The position numbers were made by a program, and so were the translations under genes. DNA of 32,640 bases from Chlamydiota bacterium (GTDB taxonomy: Bacteria; Chlamydiota; Chlamydiia; Chlamydiales; Simkaniaceae), in NCBI GenBank assembly GCA_021772245.1, contig JAJFMH010000001.1, positions 1-32,640 on the forward strand, read 5' to 3'. The notes beneath the pieces are model-generated. The model was not told the origin of the DNA, did not search any database, and saw only the letters and a program-made list of their open reading frames with translations. Shown here one piece after another: positions 7,947-16,479 of the stretch; position 1 is the stretch's first letter, and each line of letters begins with the position of its first letter.

Positions 7947-8892
7947 TTTTTATGAGCTCTTGGGTAAGTTTCTTAGGGTCATGGCGAATTAGATTTCTTT
8001 TAATCAAATCTTTTTTGGCTTCGGCTTTTAGTGAGCCCAAAAGGGGAGCTAAAAGAACTCTTTTATCTTCTAGGTCATTTTCAAGTAATTCACCTTCTTC
8101 GGCGTAAATTTTTATTAGGTCTTCAGCGGGTTTTTGACTATTAATCAGGATGTAATCAAAAATATCCTCACCAATATATTTGATTACCTCGGTTAAGTAG
8201 TCCGAAGCTTTATAACCAGTTGTTTGACCTTTGCGGTTCATAAGATTTGCAACATAGATGATTTTGGCATCTGTCTTTCTAAGAGCTTGGCTGATGCCAT
8301 TTACAAGAAGATTTGGAATAATCGATGTATGAAGCCCACCTGGTCCCATAACAATTAGATCCGCATTTAATATTTCAGAGATAGCGTGTGGATTTGCATT
8401 CGCATAGGGTTCTAAATAAACACTTGTATAGCCTTGATCTATTTCTTGAGACAGGTATACTTCTTTTTCTCCTTCTAAAATTGTTCTGTTTTTCAGAATC
8501 ATTTTAAGTCGAACTTCATGGGTTGTGACAGGTATGACTTTGCCTTTAATGGCTAAAATTTTACCCACTTCTTCCACCGCTTTTTCAAAACTTCCTGTGA
8601 CTTTTTCAAGTGCTGATAGAAGTAAGTTTCCAAAGCTATGGCCTCCCAGACCTCCATTTTCAAAGCGATAGTTCATAAGACTTCGCATAAGCCTCGAAGA
8701 ATTAGAGAGAGCTACTAAACATTGCCTTACATCGCCAGGTGGTAAAACTCCTAGTTCATCTCTTAGAATACCGGTGCTTCCACCGTCGTCAGCCATAGAG
8801 ACAATAGCGCAAAGATCTACGTTATAATTTTTTAAACCACGAAGGACTGCAAAGTTTCCAGTTCCACCGCCGATGACAACAACTTTTTTCAT
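7930..8892 (-). CDS. yvcK: YvcK/CofD-family protein (gluconeogenesis factor)
   Basis: 320 residues. The N terminus VVVIGGGTGNFAVLRGL is the Rossmann nucleotide-binding signature of the UPF0052/YvcK family, followed by SMADDGGSTGILRDELG, PPGDVRQCLVALS and later LIVMGPGGLHTSIIPNLLV, which are family-specific blocks. In Firmicutes YvcK binds UDP-sugars and influences carbon flow and peptidoglycan synthesis; it is related to the F420 enzyme CofD but no F420 pathway is expected here. It sits between rpe (four-base overlap) and the HAD gene (17-base overlap), which suggests coupled expression with central carbon and envelope precursor metabolism. The role in this organism is inference. Confidence 0.88.
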   Translation of the reverse strand: MKKVVVIGGGTGNFAVLRGLKNYNVDLCAIVSMADDGGSTGILRDELGVLPPGDVRQCLVALSNSSRLMRSLMNYRFENGGLGGHSFGNLLLSALEKVTGSFEKAVEEVGKILAIKGKVIPVTTHEVRLKMILKNRTILEGEKEVYLSQEIDQGYTSVYLEPYANANPHAISEILNADLIVMGPGGLHTSIIPNLLVNGISQALRKTDAKIIYVANLMNRKGQTTGYKASDYLTEVIKYIGEDIFDYILINSQKPAEDLIKIYAEEGELLENDLEDKRVLLAPLLGSLKAEAKKDLIKRNLIRHDPKKLTQELIKIVNHL

Positions 8893-9605
8893 TGAATATG
8901 ATGTGGCATATTTTGGAAGGTTTCGATTTTCTGTTTCATATTATCACCTTTAAATAAATAGGTGCCAGAGACAAGTGAATTTGCCCCTTTTTCTACGCAA
9001 AGCGCCGCTGTTTTATCATCGACCCCACCATCGACTTGAATTTCAAAAGGGGGTAAAATTTCGCCTTCTTTTGCAACTCTTCCACCATCTCTAATTCCTA
9101 GATCATTACAGAGTTTTCGGGTAAAACTTACTTTTTCTAAACATTCAGGCATAAAGCTCTGTCCACCAAACCCAGGATTTACTGTCATAATTAGGATTTT
9201 ATCACATTTATCTAGGTATTTAGGGATGATTGAATCTGATGTGCCTGGGCAAAATGCGAGGCCAGCTTTTACGTTGCATTTACGAATGTAGTTGAGGGTG
9301 TCTTCTACATCTTCTGTAGCTTCAATATGAAATGTGATGCAATCAGCGCCACTAGCAACAAGGGTTTCGATATAATCAAAAGGATGATAGACCATGATAT
9401 GGACATCTAAAAACAGATCGGTAGCTCTATTTACTGCAGCAAGAGATCTTGCGCTTAAAGATAGATTAGGCACAAAATTTCCATCCATAATATCAAAATG
9501 GATCCCATCAGCGCCTGCTTGCTCGATTCTTTTTGCCTCATCAGCTAAATGGCCAAAATCGGCAGCAAAAAGCGACGGATCAACGCGTATTTTAGATTTT
9601 TTCAT
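8889..9605 (-). CDS. rpe: Ribulose-phosphate 3-epimerase
   Basis: Interconverts ribulose-5-phosphate and xylulose-5-phosphate in the pentose phosphate pathway. TIM-barrel epimerase motifs are clear: DPSLFAADF, GIHFDIMDGNFVPN (metal-binding His and Asp), DVHIMV, MTVNPGFGGQSF and the late phosphate-binding VDGG with SGTYLF. An upstream in-frame ATG at 9641 would add 12 residues, but homology starts at MKKSKIRVDPSLF as in the chlamydial protein, and an AGG lies about ten bases before the ATG at 9605, so the shorter 238-residue form is preferred. The gene is 63 bases downstream of the ankyrin/protease-like gene with no terminator between them. Confidence 0.93.
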   Translation of the reverse strand: MKKSKIRVDPSLFAADFGHLADEAKRIEQAGADGIHFDIMDGNFVPNLSLSARSLAAVNRATDLFLDVHIMVYHPFDYIETLVASGADCITFHIEATEDVEDTLNYIRKCNVKAGLAFCPGTSDSIIPKYLDKCDKILIMTVNPGFGGQSFMPECLEKVSFTRKLCNDLGIRDGGRVAKEGEILPPFEIQVDGGVDDKTAALCVEKGANSLVSGTYLFKGDNMKQKIETFQNMPHHIQ

Positions 9606-9668
9606 AGTAGAAACCTGGATGTTTTCCATCCAAAGTATCATAAATCAAAATAAAAGGAAAATTGCTTT

Positions 9669-12416
9669 CTAACTTTCATTTTCTGAATTTACAAGCATGT
9701 AACTACAGGTTGAAAATTCAATTTTTTCTTTTTCAATTTTTCTATTTACAGCATATTTTGTAGTATAGATGATATAAGCAAGTTCTTCAACGGACGTTAT
9801 TTTAGGAATATCATATTCTAGATTGCAATCGTAGTATTTGAAACCACCTTCAAGAATATCGAATCGACTTGCATGATTACCGCCGCCAATTTCAATCGTT
9901 GTACCGACTTCTTTTTGTGTGAGTATAGTAAGTTCTTCGAGTAATTCCACATATGTGAGCTTTTTGATAGGGGATAATTCAAAATTTTCTAAGGAAAGGT
10001 TTGGATTTTCTCTTGCGATAATATCTAATTGAGACGGGCGATTAAGCTGAGATAGAATGATAGTCTCACTAGGAAATATTAAGGGTTGCCTTGACCGTGC
10101 ATCTACGGTTAACTGAAACAGAGTAAGTCCATTTAAAAAGTTCTCAAAAAACTCTCCAAGTGTTTCGTATGATTCATCATTTGAAAAAGTTGGGCCGCTC
10201 TCTTCCAGGGCTTCAATAGATCCATCCCAACTTGCAAAAAGATCAAAACGAATATTCCATCCATTAGGTTCAAGGGCATCATAAAAACCTTTTAGAAAGT
10301 TAATGCCATTACATAGACCTTTAATATTCCACAGATCTCTTGGAATACCTTCCTTGGCACTTTTGACAGAAATATAGTCACTGTATTTTTGTAATAAGAT
10401 TTTTTGGTGACGCCTGGTAGGTTGATTTCCGTATTGCTCGCTTGTAAGAATACTTGATAATATTGTTTTATTACAAAAATTTTTAAAGAACCATTTGGCT
10501 TTGTAAAAGTATGCATAATCCAAAGGCTTATACCCAAATAGGTCGCTTTGTTGTGCGAGTCGATGAAAGAGGTCGGAGTGGTGGTTTTGAATGTGTTTTA
10601 TTCCTTTTGCACAGTGATTTATAATTCCTAAATGTAATATATTTGCTCCAAAATAGTCTTGATCTTCAGGTGTAGGATTATATCTATTGGAAAAGTCCAG
10701 GCAAAAGTCAATCAAATCAGGAAGGTCGGCTTCGATAGCTAAATGCAAAATAGATTCACCACTTGGGGTAACACGCTGCATGTTTAACCCATTGTTTTGT
10801 AAAAATAGAAGTAGCGTTTCATCTCTTTTTCCAAGAGCAATGGATACTGGTGCCTCTCCTTGCTTGTTATGTAGAAGAAATTTTTGTAGATCGATATCTA
10901 CAAGATTTAAGAGATTCATATAGCGCTGCATTTGATCAATTCGCATATCTACCCTCATGCAATCGAGCAAAAAGGCTGGGTCTTGGTAGCCTTGGACAAT
11001 CATCGCCATTCGATGCTCAAAAAAGTCGCGCCTTTGTAGGGGAAGCATTGGAAGAAGACGCAAGTATTCATCATGATATACACTTGCGTAATCGTGGATT
11101 TTATATGAGGGTAGAGTTACATCGGTATCTCCAAATGTTCTTGCAAAATCGGCAAGTGTTTTTTCAAATTCGAAATCAGTTTCACTAAGTTGACTGTGAA
11201 GTGCGAGTTGCATTTTTTGTGGGATACAATCTTTATGGATTTCTCGCATTAGCATAAGAGATCTTCTTATTTTACATGTTTGAAGCAATGAAAGAATACT
11301 TTTCATATTTGAGATTTCTGTCAGGTACCTTTGCAGGTTTCTTGTCTCAGAAAAGTCAGTTAAGCCTATGATTTTTTCTTTGATACTCGGGAGCATAGCT
11401 TGGTAACTGTCTAACATCTGATGGATGATCTCTGTATTATCGTATTCAGAATTTTCTGATTGATATGCATTGATTTGATCATCAATGGAATCAATCAAGA
11501 CGGAGAGTCTTTGCGGCAGATTAATTGGATTATCGCTCAACTTTGAACATGCTGCAGGAAAATAGTCAGAAGATTCCATCTCATAGCTATCTTTATTTGG
11601 CACTAAGTTTGAAAGTAGCTGAAGAATATCTATACAACGGTTTAAAAATGGATATTGCATCTGTGTAGAGATATTGTCTTGAGATACATTAAAAAAGTCA
11701 GTCAAGCGGGTGCATTCATCCGAAAAATAAAAGTAAAGCGGTTGCCTTTTGTCCACAAATTGAAATAAAGCCTCTTTGTGTTGCTCTGGAATCAATCCTT
11801 TTCTAGCAAGCAGTTTTATAGATTGCTTTGCAGTATTAGAGACCGCTGAATTGCCATTTAGATAGAGGGAGTAGATTGCGTCTGCAACTGGCGTTAAATT
11901 TTCCATTAGTTCCGCATGGAGAGTGTCACCTTTCATAGATTCATAATAGGGAGAGAGTTTTCGAATAAGCTTGTCAAAAGCTCCGCAGAGATGAAACGCT
12001 TCGGTGTTGTTTTTAGGAATACTTTGAGAATTCAAATCTTTAAATGTTGGATTTTCTCTGAGCTCAATTAAAATCCTTTGCAAAGGTTTTCTTAAAAGAG
12101 GCTGCAACTTAGAAATAATTGCACGTGAATTTTCATCTCTATTTTTTTTAGCAACTGCCATCACTTTTTTACAAAGGTCATTACAGAGTGGGGCCCAATC
12201 AAAATTTACATTTTCCTGCTCGTCTATTATTTGCTGATTTAGGATAACGATTGACGCGTTCAGATCTGGGTCCTGTAACGCTTTAACATCGACTAAAATT
12301 GATTCGATAAGCTCAACGGGTACTTGTATTCTCTCCTGGGGCTTGCGTGAATCTACGGGTGTTGCATCAGCTGGAAATTCATCATCTGATTGTGGAGTTA
12401 GAGTCCCGACGCTCAT
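9669..12416 (-). CDS. Large effector-like protein: ankyrin-like repeats plus papain-like cysteine protease domain with intact Cys-His-Asp
   Basis: 915 residues, no recognisable signal peptide. The N-terminal 500 residues look mostly helical and match nothing I recognise. Ankyrin-like repeats span about 517-650 (SGESILHLAIEADLPDLIDF, FGANILHLGI, FGYKPLDYAYF). The C-terminal 220 residues resemble papain-fold effector proteases of the YopT/C58 or AnkH cysteine-protease-like type: GLCNGINF with C702, then GGGNHASRF with H848 and YYDCN with D863. The His-Asp distance (15) and the G-x-C-x-G context fit that superfamily. The upstream neighbour is a paralogue sharing this domain plan but lacking the Cys. 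Translation is coupled to it by an ATGA overlap with a strong GAGGTG site. A type III secreted, host-targeting enzyme is the best guess; enzymatic activity is inferred from motifs only. The first methionine and C-terminal stop (TAG) are clear. Confidence 0.6.
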   Translation of the reverse strand: MSVGTLTPQSDDEFPADATPVDSRKPQERIQVPVELIESILVDVKALQDPDLNASIVILNQQIIDEQENVNFDWAPLCNDLCKKVMAVAKKNRDENSRAIISKLQPLLRKPLQRILIELRENPTFKDLNSQSIPKNNTEAFHLCGAFDKLIRKLSPYYESMKGDTLHAELMENLTPVADAIYSLYLNGNSAVSNTAKQSIKLLARKGLIPEQHKEALFQFVDKRQPLYFYFSDECTRLTDFFNVSQDNISTQMQYPFLNRCIDILQLLSNLVPNKDSYEMESSDYFPAACSKLSDNPINLPQRLSVLIDSIDDQINAYQSENSEYDNTEIIHQMLDSYQAMLPSIKEKIIGLTDFSETRNLQRYLTEISNMKSILSLLQTCKIRRSLMLMREIHKDCIPQKMQLALHSQLSETDFEFEKTLADFARTFGDTDVTLPSYKIHDYASVYHDEYLRLLPMLPLQRRDFFEHRMAMIVQGYQDPAFLLDCMRVDMRIDQMQRYMNLLNLVDIDLQKFLLHNKQGEAPVSIALGKRDETLLLFLQNNGLNMQRVTPSGESILHLAIEADLPDLIDFCLDFSNRYNPTPEDQDYFGANILHLGIINHCAKGIKHIQNHHSDLFHRLAQQSDLFGYKPLDYAYFYKAKWFFKNFCNKTILSSILTSEQYGNQPTRRHQKILLQKYSDYISVKSAKEGIPRDLWNIKGLCNGINFLKGFYDALEPNGWNIRFDLFASWDGSIEALEESGPTFSNDESYETLGEFFENFLNGLTLFQLTVDARSRQPLIFPSETIILSQLNRPSQLDIIARENPNLSLENFELSPIKKLTYVELLEELTILTQKEVGTTIEIGGGNHASRFDILEGGFKYYDCNLEYDIPKITSVEELAYIIYTTKYAVNRKIEKEKIEFSTCSYMLVNSENES

Positions 12417-15265
12417 GTTGTCACCTCTACTTCATTGGAACCGTTACTTATTAATTTGTAGCTACAATAAGCAACATCGATAAATCCATTTTTGACAGCA
12501 CCGAGACGTGCATATTTAGTATTAAAAATTATTTTAGCTAGGTAGTTAGAGTCTTTTGTAGATGGAATAGGGAATGGAAAGTTTGAGTCAAAATATTCTA
12601 TCGAACCTTCTTTCTCTATTTTTAATTTCGTATGATGCCCGCCGGAGCCAAGTTCAATTACAGTTCCCTCATCCATTTTCGAAAACTCTTGGATGAGATC
12701 AACCAATTGATGAAAATCGATCGTAATTATTCCCGCATAATAAAAATTTTCAAGGGTTAACTTTGGATTTTCTACCTCTGCAGTAGCTAGTTGTTTTGGG
12801 CGATCAAGTTGTGATGCAATAACATCTCCAGATTCTAAAAGGTTGTGTTTGTAAGGAATGAAATTTTGAAACAGTAGTAAAGCGTTCAAGAATGCATCGA
12901 AGAATCCACCCAAGCTTTCATAGGTTTCTTGCTCAGAAAAAGTTGGGCCTTCGCCTTGAAGACTATCTGGTAATCCATCCCAATCTAAAAGTAGATCGAC
13001 TCTTTTGTTCCAACCATTTGGATCTAGAGTGCTATAAAATTCCTGTGCAAAATTTACCCCATTAAAGATGCCCTTGCCAAAATCTAGTTCTCTGTTGGAT
13101 CCTTCATTATTTCCTATAATAGTGCAAAATTGGGTGAAAGAATTCATGATTGCGTTTTGGGATCTATCTTTAGGAAAGGATTGATATCGGGGATCCAGTT
13201 GAGGCTCTTGCAAATCTGAAAGCGTTGCAATTAGTTTATTGTTGCCTCCAAAAAAAGCATAATCTAGGGGCGTATAGCCATATATGTCTCTAGTCTGAAA
13301 CCATGATTGAAAAAGCTCTGGGTAATTACTTCTTACGTGACTGATTGTATCGAGACTAATTGCAGCAACTGCAAAATGGAGAGGAGATCCATCTGTGTAG
13401 CAAGTTGATTTAGGAAGGGAATCATCGTCTTCAATTTTTGGCCCGTAAATTTCACTAAAAGTAAGAGCGTCTTCCAATAGGTTTATATTGTTGAGACCCA
13501 TAGCTAGAGCTACAATCGATACCCCTCGATCAGAAATCCTTTTTAAACTCGCGCCATGCTGAACCAATAGATTTAGGAGCTCTCCATTACCTGTTTCAAA
13601 GGCTAATAGGATTGGAGAAATACCATCGTATTGTCTAGACACTAAAGAAAAAGTGTTGATTCCAGCAAGCTTTAGGTGATTTAGGTGCGTTTGAATAGCT
13701 GCAATATTAAGCCCAAAAGTAACTGCAGATAGAATAAGATTTTTATCCTCAAAACCATGAATGCTCATATAAAATCGCAGTTCTAGGATTTTCAGGTGAT
13801 CATCATAAGGTAATTGAAAGAGACTGATTTTTTGCAAGTAGATAGAAAAATACCTGTTACATAAATCGCTTATTATAAGTGATGAAACTGTTGCTTGGGT
13901 GGCATATAATTCTGTCTGAAGAGCCTCATCAATTTTATCCAATTCTACTTTACATCCACAATCTGGTGGGACGATTTGTATTAGGGCAGATCGAATAAAA
14001 TGTAGCCTGAGAAGGCTTGTAATATTTAATAGAGTATGTAAATTGTTAAACAGATCTACGAATGAGATTGTAGGTGCATTAAAAGATTCTAAGATTTGAG
14101 GTAGGAACTTTTGTTGGTATGTTATTAGCTGATGACTCACAAAATCAGTTGCAGCGCCAGCTACTTGAGAGATGCCTATACTTGTTGCATTCGCTATCAT
14201 GGGTAAAATCGAAAAAATGGATTCGTCCGTCGGGGCCGTTCCAAACAATGGCTTTAAAATGATATCTTCGAAAAATTGGACTTCAAAAGGCTGCGCGGAT
14301 GATGTTGGCTGCACTATATTGAGGTTGTCAAAGATTGGAATCGCTTTTTGAATGTAGATCTCAAAAAGGTGTGAATGGAGATCAAAACCGCTGTCAACTT
14401 GCGTATGAAAATCATAGAGAGTGATGATTTCATCCCGAATAGAAAGAAGAGGGTGTTTCCTATGCTGCACAAAATGCAGTAAATCGCCGAATTCTTCATC
14501 AGAAATAAGATTTTTTGCGTTCATTTCATTTATACAAGTAAGTGCATGTAACTCGCTATCACGGTTTCCATAGAGATAGATCTCACGGACTATCTTGACA
14601 TTTGTAGATATTTTTCCTTCCAGATCTATAACGGGTAGATTCAATTTTTTAGCAGCTTTGTAAAAGGGCAAATATGTTTCATATACTTGCATAGATGTTG
14701 CGCAACAATCATAGGCAACATTAGGTGTAATTGAAAAAGCTTCAAGAGGACCAAATTCCAAAGTTACTGCATTGAGTTCTTTTGTAAACTCTTTGAGGTA
14801 ATGCTCGCAGATAGAGGGTGTATTCAGGAGCTGTTCAGTCCGTGAAATAATAAGGTTTTTTGCAGGGTGGGAGCTTTGCCCTGCTACAAGCTTTACTCGC
14901 TCAGTAAGTGCTATTACAGCCCTACAAAAGTGAATGGTTTGCATTTTTGAAGGATCTAAAGACATCATATAAACAGCGATGGCTCTATTTCTTAGAGTGT
15001 CATCTGGAATCTCTTGGCAAATAAGGTTTGCATTTTGGATAAGCTCCCCAAGATTTGCTTTTGATATTTCTGATCTCCCTAAAGGAACAATTTCTTTTAA
15101 GGACCAATCAATGCCTGATGTGAGCTGATTTAAGTATTGATCAGTGGTTGTATCAGGAAAACCAGCTATTGAATTTCCAACCGAAAATCCACATGAGGAA
15201 GCGGTATTTGGATCTGAAAATCCTTTGGATGTATCTATAACGAGAGGGGATAATACAGCAGCCAT
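12413..15265 (-). CDS. Large effector-like protein: ankyrin-like repeats plus papain-like domain lacking the catalytic Cys (pseudoenzyme-like paralogue)
   Basis: 950 residues, paralogous to the next gene downstream. Shared blocks include DPNGWNKRVDLLLDWDG / EPNGWNIRFDLFASWDG, GPTFSEQETYESLGGFF / GPTFSNDESYETLGEFF and NPKLTLENF / NPNLSLENF. Ankyrin-like repeats lie at about 545-690 (DGISPILLAFETGNGELLNL, DGSPLHFAVA, IYGYTPLDYAFFGG). In the C-terminal papain-like domain the nucleophile motif reads GIFNGVNF, with Phe734 where the paralogue has Cys702. H878 and D893 are kept with the same 15-residue spacing. It may therefore be a catalytically dead partner, binder or decoy, unless another Cys is used. 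The long N-terminal region is unrecognised, and no signal peptide is seen. The gene is first of the pair; a TATAAT lies about 38 bases upstream of the start. Secretion and host targeting are inferred. Confidence 0.6.
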   Translation of the reverse strand: MAAVLSPLVIDTSKGFSDPNTASSCGFSVGNSIAGFPDTTTDQYLNQLTSGIDWSLKEIVPLGRSEISKANLGELIQNANLICQEIPDDTLRNRAIAVYMMSLDPSKMQTIHFCRAVIALTERVKLVAGQSSHPAKNLIISRTEQLLNTPSICEHYLKEFTKELNAVTLEFGPLEAFSITPNVAYDCCATSMQVYETYLPFYKAAKKLNLPVIDLEGKISTNVKIVREIYLYGNRDSELHALTCINEMNAKNLISDEEFGDLLHFVQHRKHPLLSIRDEIITLYDFHTQVDSGFDLHSHLFEIYIQKAIPIFDNLNIVQPTSSAQPFEVQFFEDIILKPLFGTAPTDESIFSILPMIANATSIGISQVAGAATDFVSHQLITYQQKFLPQILESFNAPTISFVDLFNNLHTLLNITSLLRLHFIRSALIQIVPPDCGCKVELDKIDEALQTELYATQATVSSLIISDLCNRYFSIYLQKISLFQLPYDDHLKILELRFYMSIHGFEDKNLILSAVTFGLNIAAIQTHLNHLKLAGINTFSLVSRQYDGISPILLAFETGNGELLNLLVQHGASLKRISDRGVSIVALAMGLNNINLLEDALTFSEIYGPKIEDDDSLPKSTCYTDGSPLHFAVAAISLDTISHVRSNYPELFQSWFQTRDIYGYTPLDYAFFGGNNKLIATLSDLQEPQLDPRYQSFPKDRSQNAIMNSFTQFCTIIGNNEGSNRELDFGKGIFNGVNFAQEFYSTLDPNGWNKRVDLLLDWDGLPDSLQGEGPTFSEQETYESLGGFFDAFLNALLLFQNFIPYKHNLLESGDVIASQLDRPKQLATAEVENPKLTLENFYYAGIITIDFHQLVDLIQEFSKMDEGTVIELGSGGHHTKLKIEKEGSIEYFDSNFPFPIPSTKDSNYLAKIIFNTKYARLGAVKNGFIDVAYCSYKLISNGSNEVEVTT
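12422..12427 (-). promoter_or_regulatory. Strong Shine-Dalgarno inside the upstream paralogue
   Basis: GAGGTG on the minus strand, five bases before the ATG at 12416 and within the last codons of the 950-residue gene. It decides the start of the 915-residue protein and indicates coupled or re-initiated translation of the pair. Confidence 0.7.
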
Positions 15266-15299
15266 TATTAATTATCTCATTTTTATATTAATTTAAAAA

Positions 15300-15308
15300 C
15301 TAATTATA
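15300..15308 (-). promoter_or_regulatory. Candidate -10 element of the ankyrin/protease-like pair
   Basis: Minus-strand TATAATTAG, a perfect TATAAT about 38 bases before the ATG at 15265, in very AT-rich DNA. No good -35 was found at 16-18 bp (best TTTAAT). The same nonamer stands before the Ulp1-like gene. The rest of the 267-base gap (to 15532) holds two CTTAAGTT copies 23 bp apart (15413, 15436) and no clear terminator for rsmI. Confidence 0.4.
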
Positions 15309-15532
15309 CTTTAATTAATATTTAAATTAAACTTAATTTACATTGTTGTTATAAGATGTTTGCAATTAAGTTATTAAGATAAAATTCAAGAAAGTGTTTG
15401 GTAGAAACAGCTCTTAAGTTGCTTTTCATAAGACGCTTAAGTTATATAAAAAAAGATGAAGCAAAAAATTCTTAATCGTAGAAGTTTTCGTCTGAATGCA
15501 GAGTTGCATTTGGGCATACATAGCAATGAATC

Positions 15533-16342
15533 TTATTCGATCATTGCGTAGTAGAAGATTTTTTTAGGCTTGTTTTGGAGTTTTGCAGCGATAATCACTG
15601 CATCCTTTTGGGAGAGCGAGTATTTGTCCATGAGAGACAGAACATACTCTTTAGGAGGCAGATCTAGATCAATCTGAGTATGTTTACCGTTGATAATCAG
15701 AACCATTTCTCCCCGAGGCTTATTTGTAGAGAAATGCGTAAGAAGATTTGAGGGGGTGTCTTTTAAAACTTCCTCATAGATCTTAGTAAGCTCTCTTGTA
15801 ATGGTCACATCTGTATCTGGCTGAAGCTTTGTAAGTTCAGTAAGCGTTTTTTGCACATGGTGTGGAGACTCATAAAAAAGAGTATAACCTGGGTAAAGAA
15901 TAGCATCTTGCAATGCAGTAGACAGCTCTCCGGCTTTTTTTGGCAGAAACCCCATGAATTGAAAGGGCCCTTCCAAATCGCCAATATATGTCATTGCAAC
16001 AGGCAAAGCGCACGGCCCTGGAAGCGATGTAATGGCTAATTTCTCCTCTATTACTCGTTTTACAAGCATGGAGCCTGGGTCGCAAATACAAGGTGTTCCA
16101 GCGTCTGACATTAATCCTATCTCGAGTCCCGATCTAAGATCATTAATGATAGAGTCTTCTTTCTCTTTTTCAGAGAATTTGTGAAAGGAGACAAGTCTTT
16201 TGGAAATTTCGAGGTGTTTGAGCAAAATTCCACTCTTGCGCGTGTCTTCACAAAGAAGGTAATCACATTTTTTTAATGTTTCTATGGCTCTTAGAGTAAT
16301 GTCTGATAAATTTCCAATCGGAGTTGGAATAAGATACAACAT
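15533..16342 (-). CDS. rsmI: 16S rRNA (cytidine-1402-2'-O)-methyltransferase RsmI
   Basis: Methylates the 2'-OH of C1402 in the ribosomal decoding centre using SAM. The tetrapyrrole-methylase fold is clear: MLYLIPTPIGNLSDITLRAI at the start, LLCEDTRKSGILLKHL, MSDAGTPCICDPGSMLV, TSLPGPCALPVAM, FLPKK and LFYESPHHV, then ITRELTKIYEEV and the GEMVLIING block. The reading frame extends up to a GTG at 16369, but that codon lies inside the tRNA-Cys gene. The ATG at 16342, where family homology begins, gives 269 residues and is chosen. There is no good Shine-Dalgarno; the gene begins 18 bases after the tRNA 3' end and may be read from the tRNA promoter. It is a housekeeping gene lying among effector-like genes. 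Confidence 0.93.
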   Translation of the reverse strand: MLYLIPTPIGNLSDITLRAIETLKKCDYLLCEDTRKSGILLKHLEISKRLVSFHKFSEKEKEDSIINDLRSGLEIGLMSDAGTPCICDPGSMLVKRVIEEKLAITSLPGPCALPVAMTYIGDLEGPFQFMGFLPKKAGELSTALQDAILYPGYTLFYESPHHVQKTLTELTKLQPDTDVTITRELTKIYEEVLKDTPSNLLTHFSTNKPRGEMVLIINGKHTQIDLDLPPKEYVLSLMDKYSLSQKDAVIIAAKLQNKPKKIFYYAMIE

Positions 16343-16360
16343 AGGAGAAAAAAGGGGTAT

Positions 16361-16431
16361 AGGTGGCACCCAGATTCGAACTGGGGATAGAAGCTTTGCA
16401 GGCTACTGCCTTACCACTTGGCCATGCCACC
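16361..16431 (-). tRNA. tRNA-Cys (anticodon GCA)
   Basis: The minus strand folds as a complete 71-base cloverleaf: acceptor GGTGGCA/TGCCACC, D-arm GCC-AAGTGGTAA-GGC, anticodon arm GTAGC-CTGCAAA-GCTTC, four-base variable loop and T-arm CCCAG-TTCGAAT-CTGGG. The discriminator base is U, the known identity base for cysteine. CCA is not encoded. The anticodon stem has one U-U mismatch (second pair); all other stems are perfect. Confidence 0.95.
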
Positions 16432-16450
16432 ATATTTGTAATAGACACAT

Positions 16451-16479
16451 ATTATGGGAAAATATGAAATAATGAGCAA
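16451..16479 (-). promoter_or_regulatory. Promoter of tRNA-Cys (and probably rsmI)
   Basis: Minus strand: TTGCTC (16474-16479), a 17-bp spacer, then CATAAT (16451-16456), about 20 bases upstream of the tRNA 5' end. Spacing and distance are ideal for a stable-RNA promoter. Confidence 0.6.

Noticed and set aside
10850-11188. 112-codon plus-strand open frame
   Set aside because: Antisense to the ankyrin/protease-like gene, with atypical composition and no ribosome site.
15413-15443. Two CTTAAGTT copies 23 bp apart as an operator
   Set aside because: Short, partly palindromic words in AT-rich DNA; no promoter sits at a suitable position, so chance is likely.
16343-16369. Upstream GTG start extending rsmI by nine codons
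   Set aside because: The GTG lies inside the tRNA-Cys acceptor stem and the extra residues have no counterpart in the family; homology starts at MLYLIPTPIGN.
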